Positions 45,140-54,084 of a stretch of DNA of 64,000 nucleotides are shown one piece after another. Within the stretch, counting starts at the first letter, position 1. Each line of letters starts with the position of its first letter. The stretch spans positions 62,001 to 126,000 of the forward strand of contig JAAZYR010000008.1 of the NCBI GenBank assembly GCA_014239555.1. The letters run 5' to 3'. The stretch comes from Acidimicrobiales bacterium. Lineage in GTDB: Bacteria; Actinomycetota; Acidimicrobiia; Acidimicrobiales; Poriferisodalaceae. A model generated the notes under the pieces. The model had not been told where the DNA came from. It did no database searches and saw only the letters and a list, made by a program, of their open reading frames with translations. Made by a program: the position numbers and the translations under genes.

Positions 45140-46210
45140 GTGAGTGTCCACGACCAGATTGCCGAAGCTCAAGCCGCCGCCGTCGCAAGTATTGACCAGG
45201 CGGATGATCTTGAAATTTTGAAGGACCTTGAGGGAAGCCTTTTTGGTAAGAAATCGCAGTTGGGCGGTCTCAAACGTTTGATGGGTGAAGTTGCACCGGA
45301 AGAACGAGCTGGTATTGGACAGGCCTTGAACGAGGCGCAGCGGATCGTCCGAGAAGCGCACGCTGTTGCAAAGGAACGATTCTTATTAGTTACTCGACGA
45401 GCGGAACTTGAGACCGAACGGCTTGATTTAAGCGAATCAGTTGATGCCACTGCCCGAGGTCATCTCCACCTCGTGACACAGACAATGGAGCGTTTGGAGG
45501 ATGTGTTTGTGGGTATGGGTTTCACCGTCTCGGAAGGTCCACAAGCGGAAACAGATTGGTACAACTTTGAGGCCTTAAATCTCCCAGCCGCGCACCCAGC
45601 AAGGTCCATGTTTGACACCTTGTATTTAGATCTCGGCGACCGAACAGAAATAGGTGACGGTGAAGGTGGCGAAGCGACAAACATCTTGCTTCGAACGCAC
45701 ACTTCCCCAGTTCAAATTCGCGTTATGGAAACACTTCCTCCACCCATCTACACCGTGTGTCCCGGTCGAGTGTTCCGAAGAGATACTGCCGACGCCAGTC
45801 ATATGCCTGTGTTCCATCAAATCGAAGGTTTAGTGGTCGACCACGGCATCAGTTTGGCCGATTTGGCTGGGACTCTGAATGAGTTCACCGCCGCATACTT
45901 TGGCGGCGCGATTCGTAGCCGGTTACGCCCTTCGTACTTCCCCTTTACCGAGCCGAGCGCAGAATTCGACATCACGTGCGTGATCTGCGAGGGAGATGGA
46001 TGTCAAACCTGTCAACGAACCGGTTGGATTGAACTCGGCGGATGTGGAATGGTTCACCCAAATGTCTTGAGAAACTGCGGCATCGACAGCGAAGAATGGA
46101 CCGGATTCGCGTTTGGTTTTGGTATCGATCGTTTGGCCCTAATGAGGTACGGCATTAACGATCTACGAGACATGTACACAAACGATGTTCGCTTTCTTAG
46201 GCAATTTTAG
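45140..46210 (+). CDS. pheS: Phenylalanyl-tRNA synthetase alpha chain
   Basis: 356 residues: an N-terminal coiled-coil arm and the class II catalytic core. HTSPVQIRVME, PGRVFRRDTADASHMPVFHQ (motif 2), and GFAFGFGIDRLALM (motif 3) are present. A cysteine-rich insert CVICEGDGCQTC near residue 280 is known from many bacterial PheS. The GTG at 45140 is the only start fitting the coiled-coil. pheT follows after 11 bases. No T-box or leader-peptide attenuator is apparent in the 54-base gap upstream. Confidence 0.95.
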   Translation: MSVHDQIAEAQAAAVASIDQADDLEILKDLEGSLFGKKSQLGGLKRLMGEVAPEERAGIGQALNEAQRIVREAHAVAKERFLLVTRRAELETERLDLSESVDATARGHLHLVTQTMERLEDVFVGMGFTVSEGPQAETDWYNFEALNLPAAHPARSMFDTLYLDLGDRTEIGDGEGGEATNILLRTHTSPVQIRVMETLPPPIYTVCPGRVFRRDTADASHMPVFHQIEGLVVDHGISLADLAGTLNEFTAAYFGGAIRSRLRPSYFPFTEPSAEFDITCVICEGDGCQTCQRTGWIELGGCGMVHPNVLRNCGIDSEEWTGFAFGFGIDRLALMRYGINDLRDMYTNDVRFLRQF

Positions 46211-46221
46211 GGGGGCTTGAG

Positions 46222-48594
46222 ATGAAAGTTCTTCTGTCCTGGTTACGCGAATTCGCACCCATCGAGGGTGACCCGCTCGACTTAGCCGAACATCTGAGCG
46301 ACCTTGGCATGGCAGTAGAGGAGACGCGAATCCTCGAACCGCTCAATGGCGTGGTGGTGGCGAGAGTCGCGAACCTTAGGCAACATCCCGAGGCAGATCG
46401 GATCCAGTTGGTCGATGTCGAAACTCAGGGTGGGGAGCAACTGCAAGTCTGTTGTGGTGCCTTCAATATGGCGGTTGGCGACTTAATTCCTTTCGCGACT
46501 ATCGGAACCGTAATGCCCGATGGCATGGAGATTTCGCAGAGGAAAATGCGAGGTGAATTGTCGAATGGCATGTGCTGTTCCGCTTCAGAACTTGGTTTGG
46601 GTTCTGATCACGATGGCATCATGATTCTTCCCAACGAACTCGAACTAGGCGCCTCCCTAATGGAGCAATTGGGCCTAGCGGGAGATGTGCTCTGGGATCT
46701 TGAAATCAACCCCAATCGCCCAGACGCGATGTCGATTGCGGGCGTGGCTCGTGATCTGGCCGCGAGACTTGAGGTTCCATTTTCAATTCCTGAATGGGTA
46801 ACTCCCGGTACTGACGACTTGGAGAATGGGGCGGCGACAATACAAATCCACGACGGGTCACTGTGCCCAAGGTTCTGTGCGCGAGTGATTCGCAATGTCA
46901 CGGTGGGTGAATCGCCGTTATGGATGCAGATGAGGCTCAGTTTGTTAGGTATGCGACCGATAAATTCGGTTGTCGACGTGTCGAACTACGTCATGCTCGA
47001 ACTGGGAACCCCGAACCACACATACGATCTTTCTTTGGTTCCCGAAGGGCATATAGGTGTTCGTAGAGCCCTACATGGAGAAACGATCACGACCCTTGAC
47101 AGCCATGAAAGGGAATTAGCGGAGGGTGATGGGTTGATTGTCGACAGCGACGACCAACCAATAGGCATCGCTGGCGTTATGGGAGGTGCAAGTACGGAAA
47201 TTTCTTCCAGTACTAAGGCCGTGCTTTTGGAACTTGCAAGTTGGCAAGCAGAATCGATAGCGCGAACCTCTCAGCGATTGGGTCTTCGGTCAGAAGCGTC
47301 GGCTCGATTCGAGCGTGGGACCGACTGGGATATCAACGCCCTTGCAGTAGAGCGATTTTGTTATCTGCTAAATGAGGTCACCCCTGACGGTGTCGAAGTA
47401 GTCGGAGAAGTGATCGACGTTGAAGGAGTTCTTCCTGAACGAATTTCCGTTCCGGTGCGCTCATCTCGCATCAGCATGCTCCTAGGAAGACCTTTCGAAG
47501 CTCAACAGATCAGCGCTCTTTTAGAACCCATCGGATTCGCTGTCGAAGAGACCGACGACGTTGACATTCAATCCGTCACTATTCCCTCGTTTCGTCCTGA
47601 TACCGAAACTGAGACAGATATAGCCGAGGAAATAGCGCGTCATTATGGTTATGGGAATCTTGGGACCAGTGTTCCGCGTTCACCCGACGCGGGACATCTA
47701 ACTCCCCAGCAGAAAATCCGTCGAGTTGTGCGACAAGTGATGGTCGGAGCAGGTCTGGCTGAGGCAATGCCTAATCCCTTTATAGCTCCCGATGAGATTC
47801 TTAAAGCGAGCCTACAAATTAACGAACCAGTGCAATTACTGAACCCTCTCGCAGTCGAAGAGTCGGTCCTGAGACCTTCTCTTCTGCCGGGTTTACTGAC
47901 GGCCGTCTCATACAACTATTCTCATCGCAATAGGGGAGTGGGACTGTTCGAAACTGGGGCCGTGTTCGGAGTATCTCCCGATACAGCGCCCTTGCCGGCA
48001 GAACATGAGCATCTAGCGGCTCTACTTGGTGGACGTGATGCGTTTGCCGCAATCAGCTTGATGGAAGATCTTGCATCGGCATTACATCTCCATTTTGAGT
48101 TGTCCAATACGGATGACCTTCCGGGTGTGCATCCAACCCGAGGTGCACGCGTATCGGTCGCTCAACTGGAGGTTGGAGTGGTTGGAGAAGTTGACCCTGA
48201 GGTTTTACGACGCTACGAGATTGATGAACGATGCGCGTGGCTCGATCTCCGACTTGATCTAATTACTGAAGCAGCGATTGCGGTCGGTGACATGTCATAC
48301 CAGCAGGTATCCACATATCCATCTAGTGATGTAGACCTAGCTTTTCTTGTCGGTGACTCGGTGCAGGCTTCTGCTATTGAAAAGACATTGAGCGAAGCCG
48401 CTGGCAAAGAACTTCAAGGGTTGGCGCTTTTCGACGTATTCCGCAGTAGTCAGCTAGAGAGCGGCTCGCGCTCCCTAGCGTTTTCGTTACGCCTTCAAGC
48501 GGCCGACCGAACCCTCACAGACGAAGAAGTTGGTGTTGTTCGCCAGCGCTGTATAGACGCAGTGGAATCATCACATTCGGCGTCTCTGCGCTGA
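46222..48594 (+). CDS. pheT: Phenylalanyl-tRNA synthetase beta chain
   Basis: 790 residues, full length. The order is an N-terminal domain (MKVLLSWLREFAPIEGDP), a tRNA-binding OB-fold (about 40-150; LRQHPEADRIQLVDV), B3/B4 editing domain, B5, the core domain, and the C-terminal FDX-ACB domain (YPSSDVDLAFLVGD to the end). It pairs with PheS as a heterotetramer to charge tRNA-Phe and to remove Tyr. GGGGGG before the ATG serves as ribosome-binding site. Confidence 0.96.
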   Translation: MKVLLSWLREFAPIEGDPLDLAEHLSDLGMAVEETRILEPLNGVVVARVANLRQHPEADRIQLVDVETQGGEQLQVCCGAFNMAVGDLIPFATIGTVMPDGMEISQRKMRGELSNGMCCSASELGLGSDHDGIMILPNELELGASLMEQLGLAGDVLWDLEINPNRPDAMSIAGVARDLAARLEVPFSIPEWVTPGTDDLENGAATIQIHDGSLCPRFCARVIRNVTVGESPLWMQMRLSLLGMRPINSVVDVSNYVMLELGTPNHTYDLSLVPEGHIGVRRALHGETITTLDSHERELAEGDGLIVDSDDQPIGIAGVMGGASTEISSSTKAVLLELASWQAESIARTSQRLGLRSEASARFERGTDWDINALAVERFCYLLNEVTPDGVEVVGEVIDVEGVLPERISVPVRSSRISMLLGRPFEAQQISALLEPIGFAVEETDDVDIQSVTIPSFRPDTETETDIAEEIARHYGYGNLGTSVPRSPDAGHLTPQQKIRRVVRQVMVGAGLAEAMPNPFIAPDEILKASLQINEPVQLLNPLAVEESVLRPSLLPGLLTAVSYNYSHRNRGVGLFETGAVFGVSPDTAPLPAEHEHLAALLGGRDAFAAISLMEDLASALHLHFELSNTDDLPGVHPTRGARVSVAQLEVGVVGEVDPEVLRRYEIDERCAWLDLRLDLITEAAIAVGDMSYQQVSTYPSSDVDLAFLVGDSVQASAIEKTLSEAAGKELQGLALFDVFRSSQLESGSRSLAFSLRLQAADRTLTDEEVGVVRQRCIDAVESSHSASLR

Positions 48595-48609
48595 GATCAA
48601 TTTTTGATC
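48595..48609. terminator. Possible bidirectional terminator between pheT and the convergent gene
   Basis: GATCAA-TTT-TTGATC forms a six-pair palindrome exactly between the stop of pheT and the end of the minus-strand dehydrogenase gene, overlapping that stop. It is AT-rich and weak as an intrinsic terminator, but its place between converging genes fits. Confidence 0.3.
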
Positions 48610-49525
48610 AATACCCGAGGGTCACATCCACTGGACCCAACAACGGTAACCCAGCGATGTAACGCCGAACGTTCGCCGTGACTCTCTCAGCGAGCAAGGG
48701 GAGACCCATCTCGGGTGTGTTTCCGATGTGGGGCGTGATGATGCAATTATCGAGCGACCACAAGGCATGCCCGTCTGGAAGAGGTTCAGGATCGGTCACG
48801 TCAAGTGCCGCTCCGCCGATGGAACCGCTTTGCAACGCGTCCACTAGGTCTGAAGTCACGATGTGCCTGCCCCGCGCGACATTGATCACCCAAGCATTTG
48901 AGGGAAGCAACGCAAGTTCGTTCTCGGCGATGATGCCCGAGGTTTCAGGGGTCAGGGCGAGGGCTAGAACTAGCAAATCAGTATTTGGAAGAACGTCGTG
49001 CAGGTGATGTGACCCGACGACCTGGTTTGCGCCTTCCATGGGAAGTATTTGGTTGCGAACAACGGTCACATCGCAATGGAATGGAGAGAGAAGAGGTAGC
49101 AGTTCTTCGGTTATTCCTCCCCCTCCTAGAATCGTGACCTTCGCGTCAAGCAAGTTTTGACCCTCCGGTGTTAACCACCTCTCAGCTCGAGCAAAGGTGC
49201 CGAGTCCTCTGAAGCCCGCTAAAGCCAGCATCAGTGCGTGTTCGGCTACTGGTGCCGCATAAACACCTTTGCCGCAGGTCCAGTCGAGGTTTGGTCGAGC
49301 CCGGAGCATGTCGAGGAACGGTTCGATACCCGCGTATGGAAGTTGCACCCAATGAATATTGGGGTTCGCGTCGAGCATAGGTGGAAGGAGATCGGCGCGA
49401 GCTGGTTCGGCCCAAATCAATCCCTCGGCGACGTCCGGATCAACGAGTTGACCGCCGCCGGCCCGCACAGCAGCAACTAACGCTTCGCGTCGCGAACATT
49501 CAGGTTCCACAGCAATTTTGGCCAT
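48608..49525 (-). CDS. D-isomer-specific 2-hydroxyacid dehydrogenase family protein
   Basis: 305-residue NAD-dependent dehydrogenase. The C-terminal NAD-binding domain shows VTILGGGGITEELLPLL (a glycine-rich loop slightly off the usual GxGxxG), INVARGRHI with the catalytic Arg, LDVTDPEPLPDGH with the Glu, and TPHIGN with the His. The divergent N-terminal domain leaves the substrate unclear; hydroxypyruvate or glyoxylate reductase-like activity is possible. It is the last gene of the minus-strand group that begins with the SDR at 50802. Confidence 0.85.
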   Translation of the reverse strand: MAKIAVEPECSRREALVAAVRAGGGQLVDPDVAEGLIWAEPARADLLPPMLDANPNIHWVQLPYAGIEPFLDMLRARPNLDWTCGKGVYAAPVAEHALMLALAGFRGLGTFARAERWLTPEGQNLLDAKVTILGGGGITEELLPLLSPFHCDVTVVRNQILPMEGANQVVGSHHLHDVLPNTDLLVLALALTPETSGIIAENELALLPSNAWVINVARGRHIVTSDLVDALQSGSIGGAALDVTDPEPLPDGHALWSLDNCIITPHIGNTPEMGLPLLAERVTANVRRYIAGLPLLGPVDVTLGY

Positions 49526-49573
49526 ATTGATGAAACTAGACGGTCGTGCTGTCTTCGCATGACTCTAGATACA

Positions 49574-49966
49574 TCATTCTCCGGCGTAAGTTCCAAAACT
49601 CCACACGTTTCCTTCGGGGTCAACTGCTGAGAAACCCCGGGATCCATAACCCTCATCAGTCAACCCTCTTATGATGTCGGCACCAGCTTCAACGGCGCGG
49701 TCGTAGAGGGCGTCGGGCTCGTCGGTGACAACGTAGACACTGGATGGCCCGCCGGGTAGTTCAAGATGAGATGGATCGCCCGGTATCTGATCACCAAGCA
49801 TCACGCCACCACCCCTTGGCCATCGAAGTTCAGCATGAAGCACACCCTCACCGCCTTCATTGGCTACAAAAAAATGTTCGCGAAAGCCGAAAGCGGTTAC
49901 GAGAAAGTCGATAACGAGTCGAGAGTTCTTGCATCGAATCGTTGGCCAGACGACTGGATTGTCCAT
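49574..49966 (-). CDS. VOC/glyoxalase-fold protein
   Basis: 130-residue vicinal-oxygen-chelate protein with two beta-alpha-beta-beta-beta units: the first opens WPTIRCKNSRLVIDFLVTAF, and the second ends GYGSRGFSAVDPEGNVWSFG. The final pattern RGFSAVDPEGNVWSFGTY is typical of glyoxalase/bleomycin-resistance-like proteins. The usual first metal ligand (His) is not obvious, so it may bind instead of catalyse. It lies 11 bases after the SDR gene on the same strand. Confidence 0.8.
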   Translation of the reverse strand: MDNPVVWPTIRCKNSRLVIDFLVTAFGFREHFFVANEGGEGVLHAELRWPRGGGVMLGDQIPGDPSHLELPGGPSSVYVVTDEPDALYDRAVEAGADIIRGLTDEGYGSRGFSAVDPEGNVWSFGTYAGE

Positions 49967-49977
49967 AGTGGAGCCCC

Positions 49978-50802
49978 CTAGGCGCGACTGTCGGCGATCA
50001 GCCCGCCATCGGGGAAAATAATTTCTCCTGTCACGAAACTTGCTTCGTCGCTGCAGAGATACAGGCAGGCGTTCGCTATGTCCGATGGCTCACCAAGTCG
50101 ACGCAGAGGCGTTTCTTTCTCGCGTGCTTCTACCCACTTTTCGTTGCTAGTTGCAGCGCCGCTCATAGAAGTCTTTATATAACCGGGACCAACGGCGTTC
50201 ACTCGTATGCCGTGCCGCGCAAGTTCGATCGCTCCGCACTTGGTGAGCATCCACACCCCGGCTTTAGAGACGCAATAATCGGAGGCACCCATCAGGGCTG
50301 TCTTTGCCGCGACTGATGCAATATTCACAATCGCACCGCCCCCCGATTCAGCCATTCGTTTGGCTACAAACTGATTGGTAAGCATGACGCCTGTGAGATT
50401 CACATCTATCACTCGTTGCCATGAAGCCAGTTGTTTATCAATAAGCATCATGTCGTGCCGGTCAAAACGATCAGCGGTTTTTTGTTCATCTGCTTCGCGA
50501 CTCACATAGTCGGCATGAGATATGCCAGCCGCAGCTACACATGCGTCGATGGTCCCGAAAGCATCAACTGCAGCCGAAGCCATCGCTTCCACCTCTTGGG
50601 GAACTGAAGTGTCGACTTCCACAGGGATCGAATCAACACCGAGAGCTGCAACTTGACTTGATACGGAACGGGCACGTTCCATATTTAGATCTGCTACGAC
50701 AACGCGCGCGCCCTCTTGGGCGAAGCGCAGACAGCAGCCCATCCCGATTCCTGAGGCTCCCCCCGTAACAAGAACTACCTTCCCATCCATACGTGCAGCC
50801 AT
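49978..50802 (-). CDS. Short-chain dehydrogenase/reductase
   Basis: 274-residue classical SDR. The cofactor motif is LVTGGASGIGMG (residues 11-22), with Asp38 at the end of beta-2 favouring NAD(H). NAG is replaced by AAG at about 91-93. The catalytic Ser163, Tyr176 and Lys180 (SDYCVSKAG) are in place. Compared with typical SDRs there is an insert of about 20 charged residues around 100-125. GGGAGG just upstream of the ATG is a strong ribosome-binding site. It is divergent from the MerB-like selenoprotein gene. Confidence 0.9.
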   Translation of the reverse strand: MAARMDGKVVLVTGGASGIGMGCCLRFAQEGARVVVADLNMERARSVSSQVAALGVDSIPVEVDTSVPQEVEAMASAAVDAFGTIDACVAAAGISHADYVSREADEQKTADRFDRHDMMLIDKQLASWQRVIDVNLTGVMLTNQFVAKRMAESGGGAIVNIASVAAKTALMGASDYCVSKAGVWMLTKCGAIELARHGIRVNAVGPGYIKTSMSGAATSNEKWVEAREKETPLRRLGEPSDIANACLYLCSDEASFVTGEIIFPDGGLIADSRA

Positions 50803-50896
50803 TGATTCCCTCCCCGGTTTCTGAGGACAGCGTAGAGATCTAAACCGAGACGTGCCTATGGCAGTCTGGAGTAGATCTCTATTGGAAGAATGAAGT

Positions 50897-51580
50897 GTGG
50901 CTGCAGTGGGACCTGAGCTTGATCTGACCTACTGGACGATCATGCGAGAGATGGTTGCAACCGGAGTCGCTCCGCATTACGCGGAATTAGCTCCCCAACT
51001 TGGGATCTCTCCATCTGAATCGTTACGGCGGATAGAGCGGATCATGGAGTTAACACCTGGTTGGATGCATCCAGGTACCGACTACATCGCTTCATTCCCG
51101 CCTTTCAATAACCAGCCGACTCCATACCGAGTAGCAGTTGACGGGCGACAACGTTGGTTTGCCCAATGTGGTTTCGAGGCATTGGCGTGCTCCTGGTTTT
51201 TCCCGGGAAAGGTCGTGCATATTGACGCTCCGTGTCTGCTAGGTGATTCGCCGCTGCATCTCGAAATGCGGGACGGAGAGTTGCTTTTGGCGGAACCTGA
51301 AACTGTAGTCGGATACACCCGAAGTCGGCTGGGGATGGAGGAACCCAATCAACCGTTTCGGTGAGGCGGCATGAATTTGTTCAGGTCTGAACAACACGCA
51401 CGAAATTGGAATGAATGGAATGAGGAACTTTGCTGGACTCTTCACCCAGTCGTCTGGTGGGTTGAGACTTTCGGAATGTCCATATTCCGCAATCGTGCTC
51501 GACCGGACTTTATGACATGGCTCGCAGGGGAGGAAGGCGCCGAAGCTATGACGCAACTTCGCGCACGGGTATCGGGATAG
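50897..51580 (+). CDS. MerB (alkylmercury lyase)-like protein, predicted selenoprotein with in-frame UGA
   Basis: Read straight through, this frame encodes 227 residues with TGA at codon 156 (51362-51364). The layout is MerB-like: an N-terminal winged helix (HYAELAPQLGISPSESLRRI), PTPYRVAVDGRQRW, a cysteine at 91 in AQCGFEALAC, then VHIDAPCLLGD. After the TGA comes MNLFRSEQHARNW, like the C-terminal MerB region. By ungapped comparison from memory, C91 matches MerB Cys96 and the TGA matches catalytic Cys159; Asp99 is Glu94 here. A SECIS-like hairpin follows at the right distance, so selenocysteine is predicted. GTG at 50897 is preceded by GGAAG and an upstream in-frame stop. No mer genes are nearby, so the substrate is unknown. 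Conventional reading would give two proteins (155 and 69 residues) or a pseudogene. Confidence 0.8.
51377..51394 (+). promoter_or_regulatory. Bacterial SECIS-like hairpin for UGA decoding
   Basis: TTGTTCA (51377-51383) and TGAACAA (51388-51394) form a perfect seven-pair stem with loop GGTC. The loop begins 19 bases after the TGA at 51362-51364. Bacterial SECIS elements need a stem-loop close behind UGA with G in the first loop positions. From memory the E. coli fdhF element has AGGUCU at its tip, about 18 bases after UGA, the same bases as here. The bulged U of the E. coli element is not evident. Binding by SelB is inferred. Confidence 0.78.
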
Positions 51581-53983
51581 TTATTCGAGTACTCCTGCTA
51601 TTACTAGTTCGGCGATTTGGTCTGCGTCGTACCCCAACATCTCGCTGAGAATTTCAAAGTTGTGTTCACCCCAAAGAGGTCCTGCACGTTCCGGTGTTCC
51701 GTCGCTGCGCGAGAGACGGAAACCGTACTGTTCAACCCAACTGGAGCCGTACACTTCGTGAGGCACCTCGACAAAGTGATTGCGGTGAAGCAATTGAGGG
51801 TCCACAGCAACTTCGGGGCTGTTCTGAACCCGGTGTGATGGAACCCCATTTGCCTGCAGGAGGTGGGTAGCTATGTCTGGGTCCTGTGCGACGCACCAGT
51901 CAGCAAGTAGTTGATTTAGCTCTTCTTCCCGATCAAGACGCTCGGTCAAAGTCAGATCAGCGAGATCTTCTCGTCCCAAGGTATGAGCAAGTGCCGCCCA
52001 CTGGTCGTCGCTCTCGCAGGCAATTGCCACCCATTGATCTTCGGTGATTTCTCCGCAGCGATAAACCGAATGCGGTGCTCGCCAACGATCAGCATTACCC
52101 ATACGAGTTTGAGCGAATCCATTGACTTGTTGATCAAGGATTGCTTCCGTCAAGAAATGTATTCCTCCTTCTGCTTGTGAGAAATCAAGGACCGTTCCTT
52201 CGCCGGTCCGCTCCCTATGGTCTAGTGCTGCTATGAGGAGAGCTGCGGTAAGTCGAGGAGACGTCGCATCCGTGTAAGCAAGAAACGGACCAGCCGGAAG
52301 CCGATCAGCCCACCCAGTTAATTCGTAATAACCGCCAGTGGCTGCACCCATATTTCCGAATCCAGGTATTGGTGATAACGGACCGGTTTGCCCAAATAGG
52401 GTGGTGGAGCAGATGATCAAACGTGGGTTGACCTCTAAGAGATCTGCTGGGCTTAAACCCATTCTGTCGAGCACTCCCGCTGAAAAGGCGTTGATCGCGA
52501 TGTCCGATTGAGCGGCTAAATCCAAAACGACTTGCCGCGCCTCAGGAGCCTTGAGGTTAATTTGTAGGCTCTCCTTGTTCGCGTTGATGGAATGCCATTG
52601 CTGACTGTTCTCCAAGCCATCAGGATCTTCGGGATCTCTGGTCAAACCTGAAGTTCTAACTTGGTCCGGTCGGGTTTGGGATTCGATCCGAACGACGCGT
52701 GCCCCGTAGTAGCCCAGCATTCGGGTCGCGAATGGACCTGCATATACCCAGGTGAAGTCAAGAACGGTCAGGCCCTCGAACGGTTTTCGAGGAGCAGAGG
52801 TCTGAGCTGGGGAGGCCGTAACTTTACGGTTTTCGGCAAGTACCTCGGCGGTGTGTTCCCCCAGCTTGGGAGGCTTGTCAAGACGTCGCAACTGGGTGGG
52901 AGACCCATGCGCCCAGGGGCCGGGGAATTTCACCGTCCCCTCAACGTCATCCATATCGATTTCATCCCAAAAGGCTCGCTCAGCATAGTGAGGTGTGTTC
53001 AGAACATCTGCTGGCGTGATAACTGGGACCAATAACAATTTGTCTCGCTGGGCCATCTCGAACAGGTCCGTTTTTGAATGGGGAGCCAGAGCATTGGCTA
53101 GACATGCGGCGGTTCGTTCGGTAATCGACGCAACATCTTCCAACTCGCGTCCGCCGAGTAAGTCCGTCCAGTCGATTCCATACAGGTCGTCGTCTAGATG
53201 GCCCTCGCTCCTTACCCACTCAAGTAGCCGATTTGTAAACGAACCAACCAGTACACCCGGTAGAAATGTGATCGTCACGTGCCCATCGGCGCACTCGTAG
53301 ACGAAACGAAATTCGAGTATTCCCTGTAATTGGAATCCGCCTCCAGTTCGCTGCGCGGGAGGGTTGTCGCATAGGGCAGGCGCTAACCAGCCTTGCGCAG
53401 TGAGAATCATTGCTTCTTGAGCAGATACGTCTACATGTTGGCCGACTCCGCTTTGTCTGCGATCGGCCAGGGCGATCAATGCGGCGCACGCGGCTTCTGA
53501 GGCGGCATTCACCCAAACTTGGGGAGCTGAAATTCTTACGGGCGCGCGATCTTTGTAGCCGTTTAACGACATTGGACCCGCCGCAGCGTTCAAGGTGAGA
53601 TCGGTACCGACCCATTCTGACTTCGGGCCATCTTCTCCGAAATTACTCATCGAGACCGTGACTAAAGATGGGTTCAGGGCTCGAAGTTCTGAGAGGTCAA
53701 CGTCTATTGCCCCACACTCAATCAACACATCAGCCGTTAGAGCTAAATTTCTTAACGTGGTGAGATCGTCCACGATCACCGAGCGTTTGCCCCGGTTATA
53801 GGCCCAATGTTGAAGTGAACGTTCCGGGTCCGCTTTGTTGCCTGCAAATGGAGGAAGGTGGCGTGAGCGTTGCCCTCTAGGAGGTTCAACTGCAATCACA
53901 TCTGCACCTAACTGCGCAAGCAGTAGACCAGCGAAATGCCCTCGATCATCAGTTAGATCGAGTACACGATAAGCCGACAGCAT
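51581..53983 (-). CDS. Double-domain class III CoA-transferase (CaiB/BaiF), paralogue 1
   Basis: 800 residues made of two CaiB/BaiF domains in tandem (about 1-390 and 405-800). Domain 1 has the family start VLDLTDDRGHFAGLLLAQLG, HWAYNRGKRSV and HVDVSAQEAM. Domain 2 begins FEGLTVLDFTWVYAGPFATR, with GYYELTGWADRLPAGP and a likely catalytic Asp in LAYTDATSPR. Such enzymes move CoA between carboxylic acids; domain 1 may have lost the catalytic Asp (GPMSLNGYKDR). The ATG at 53983 follows GGGGGA; a frame from 54283 would overlap the divergent carboxylase gene. It is convergent and flush with the selenoprotein gene. Confidence 0.88.
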   Translation of the reverse strand: MLSAYRVLDLTDDRGHFAGLLLAQLGADVIAVEPPRGQRSRHLPPFAGNKADPERSLQHWAYNRGKRSVIVDDLTTLRNLALTADVLIECGAIDVDLSELRALNPSLVTVSMSNFGEDGPKSEWVGTDLTLNAAAGPMSLNGYKDRAPVRISAPQVWVNAASEAACAALIALADRRQSGVGQHVDVSAQEAMILTAQGWLAPALCDNPPAQRTGGGFQLQGILEFRFVYECADGHVTITFLPGVLVGSFTNRLLEWVRSEGHLDDDLYGIDWTDLLGGRELEDVASITERTAACLANALAPHSKTDLFEMAQRDKLLLVPVITPADVLNTPHYAERAFWDEIDMDDVEGTVKFPGPWAHGSPTQLRRLDKPPKLGEHTAEVLAENRKVTASPAQTSAPRKPFEGLTVLDFTWVYAGPFATRMLGYYGARVVRIESQTRPDQVRTSGLTRDPEDPDGLENSQQWHSINANKESLQINLKAPEARQVVLDLAAQSDIAINAFSAGVLDRMGLSPADLLEVNPRLIICSTTLFGQTGPLSPIPGFGNMGAATGGYYELTGWADRLPAGPFLAYTDATSPRLTAALLIAALDHRERTGEGTVLDFSQAEGGIHFLTEAILDQQVNGFAQTRMGNADRWRAPHSVYRCGEITEDQWVAIACESDDQWAALAHTLGREDLADLTLTERLDREEELNQLLADWCVAQDPDIATHLLQANGVPSHRVQNSPEVAVDPQLLHRNHFVEVPHEVYGSSWVEQYGFRLSRSDGTPERAGPLWGEHNFEILSEMLGYDADQIAELVIAGVLE

Positions 53984-54084
53984 TGTTCCCCCTGCCCGTC
54001 GGTTCTCATCATAGAGAACATGGGAGCGGGCTTTAGCGGAGATCGTCAGAACATGATGAACTATCGGCTTAACCCGAGGATCCC

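Noticed and set aside
51362-51373. The MerB-like gene as a pseudogene or as two separate genes, the second starting at ATG 51371
   Set aside because: There is one stop only, no frameshift, and both sides look conserved. The stop is TGA at the catalytic position and a SECIS-like hairpin follows. A second gene of 69 codons beginning in mid-domain is less likely, though not excluded.
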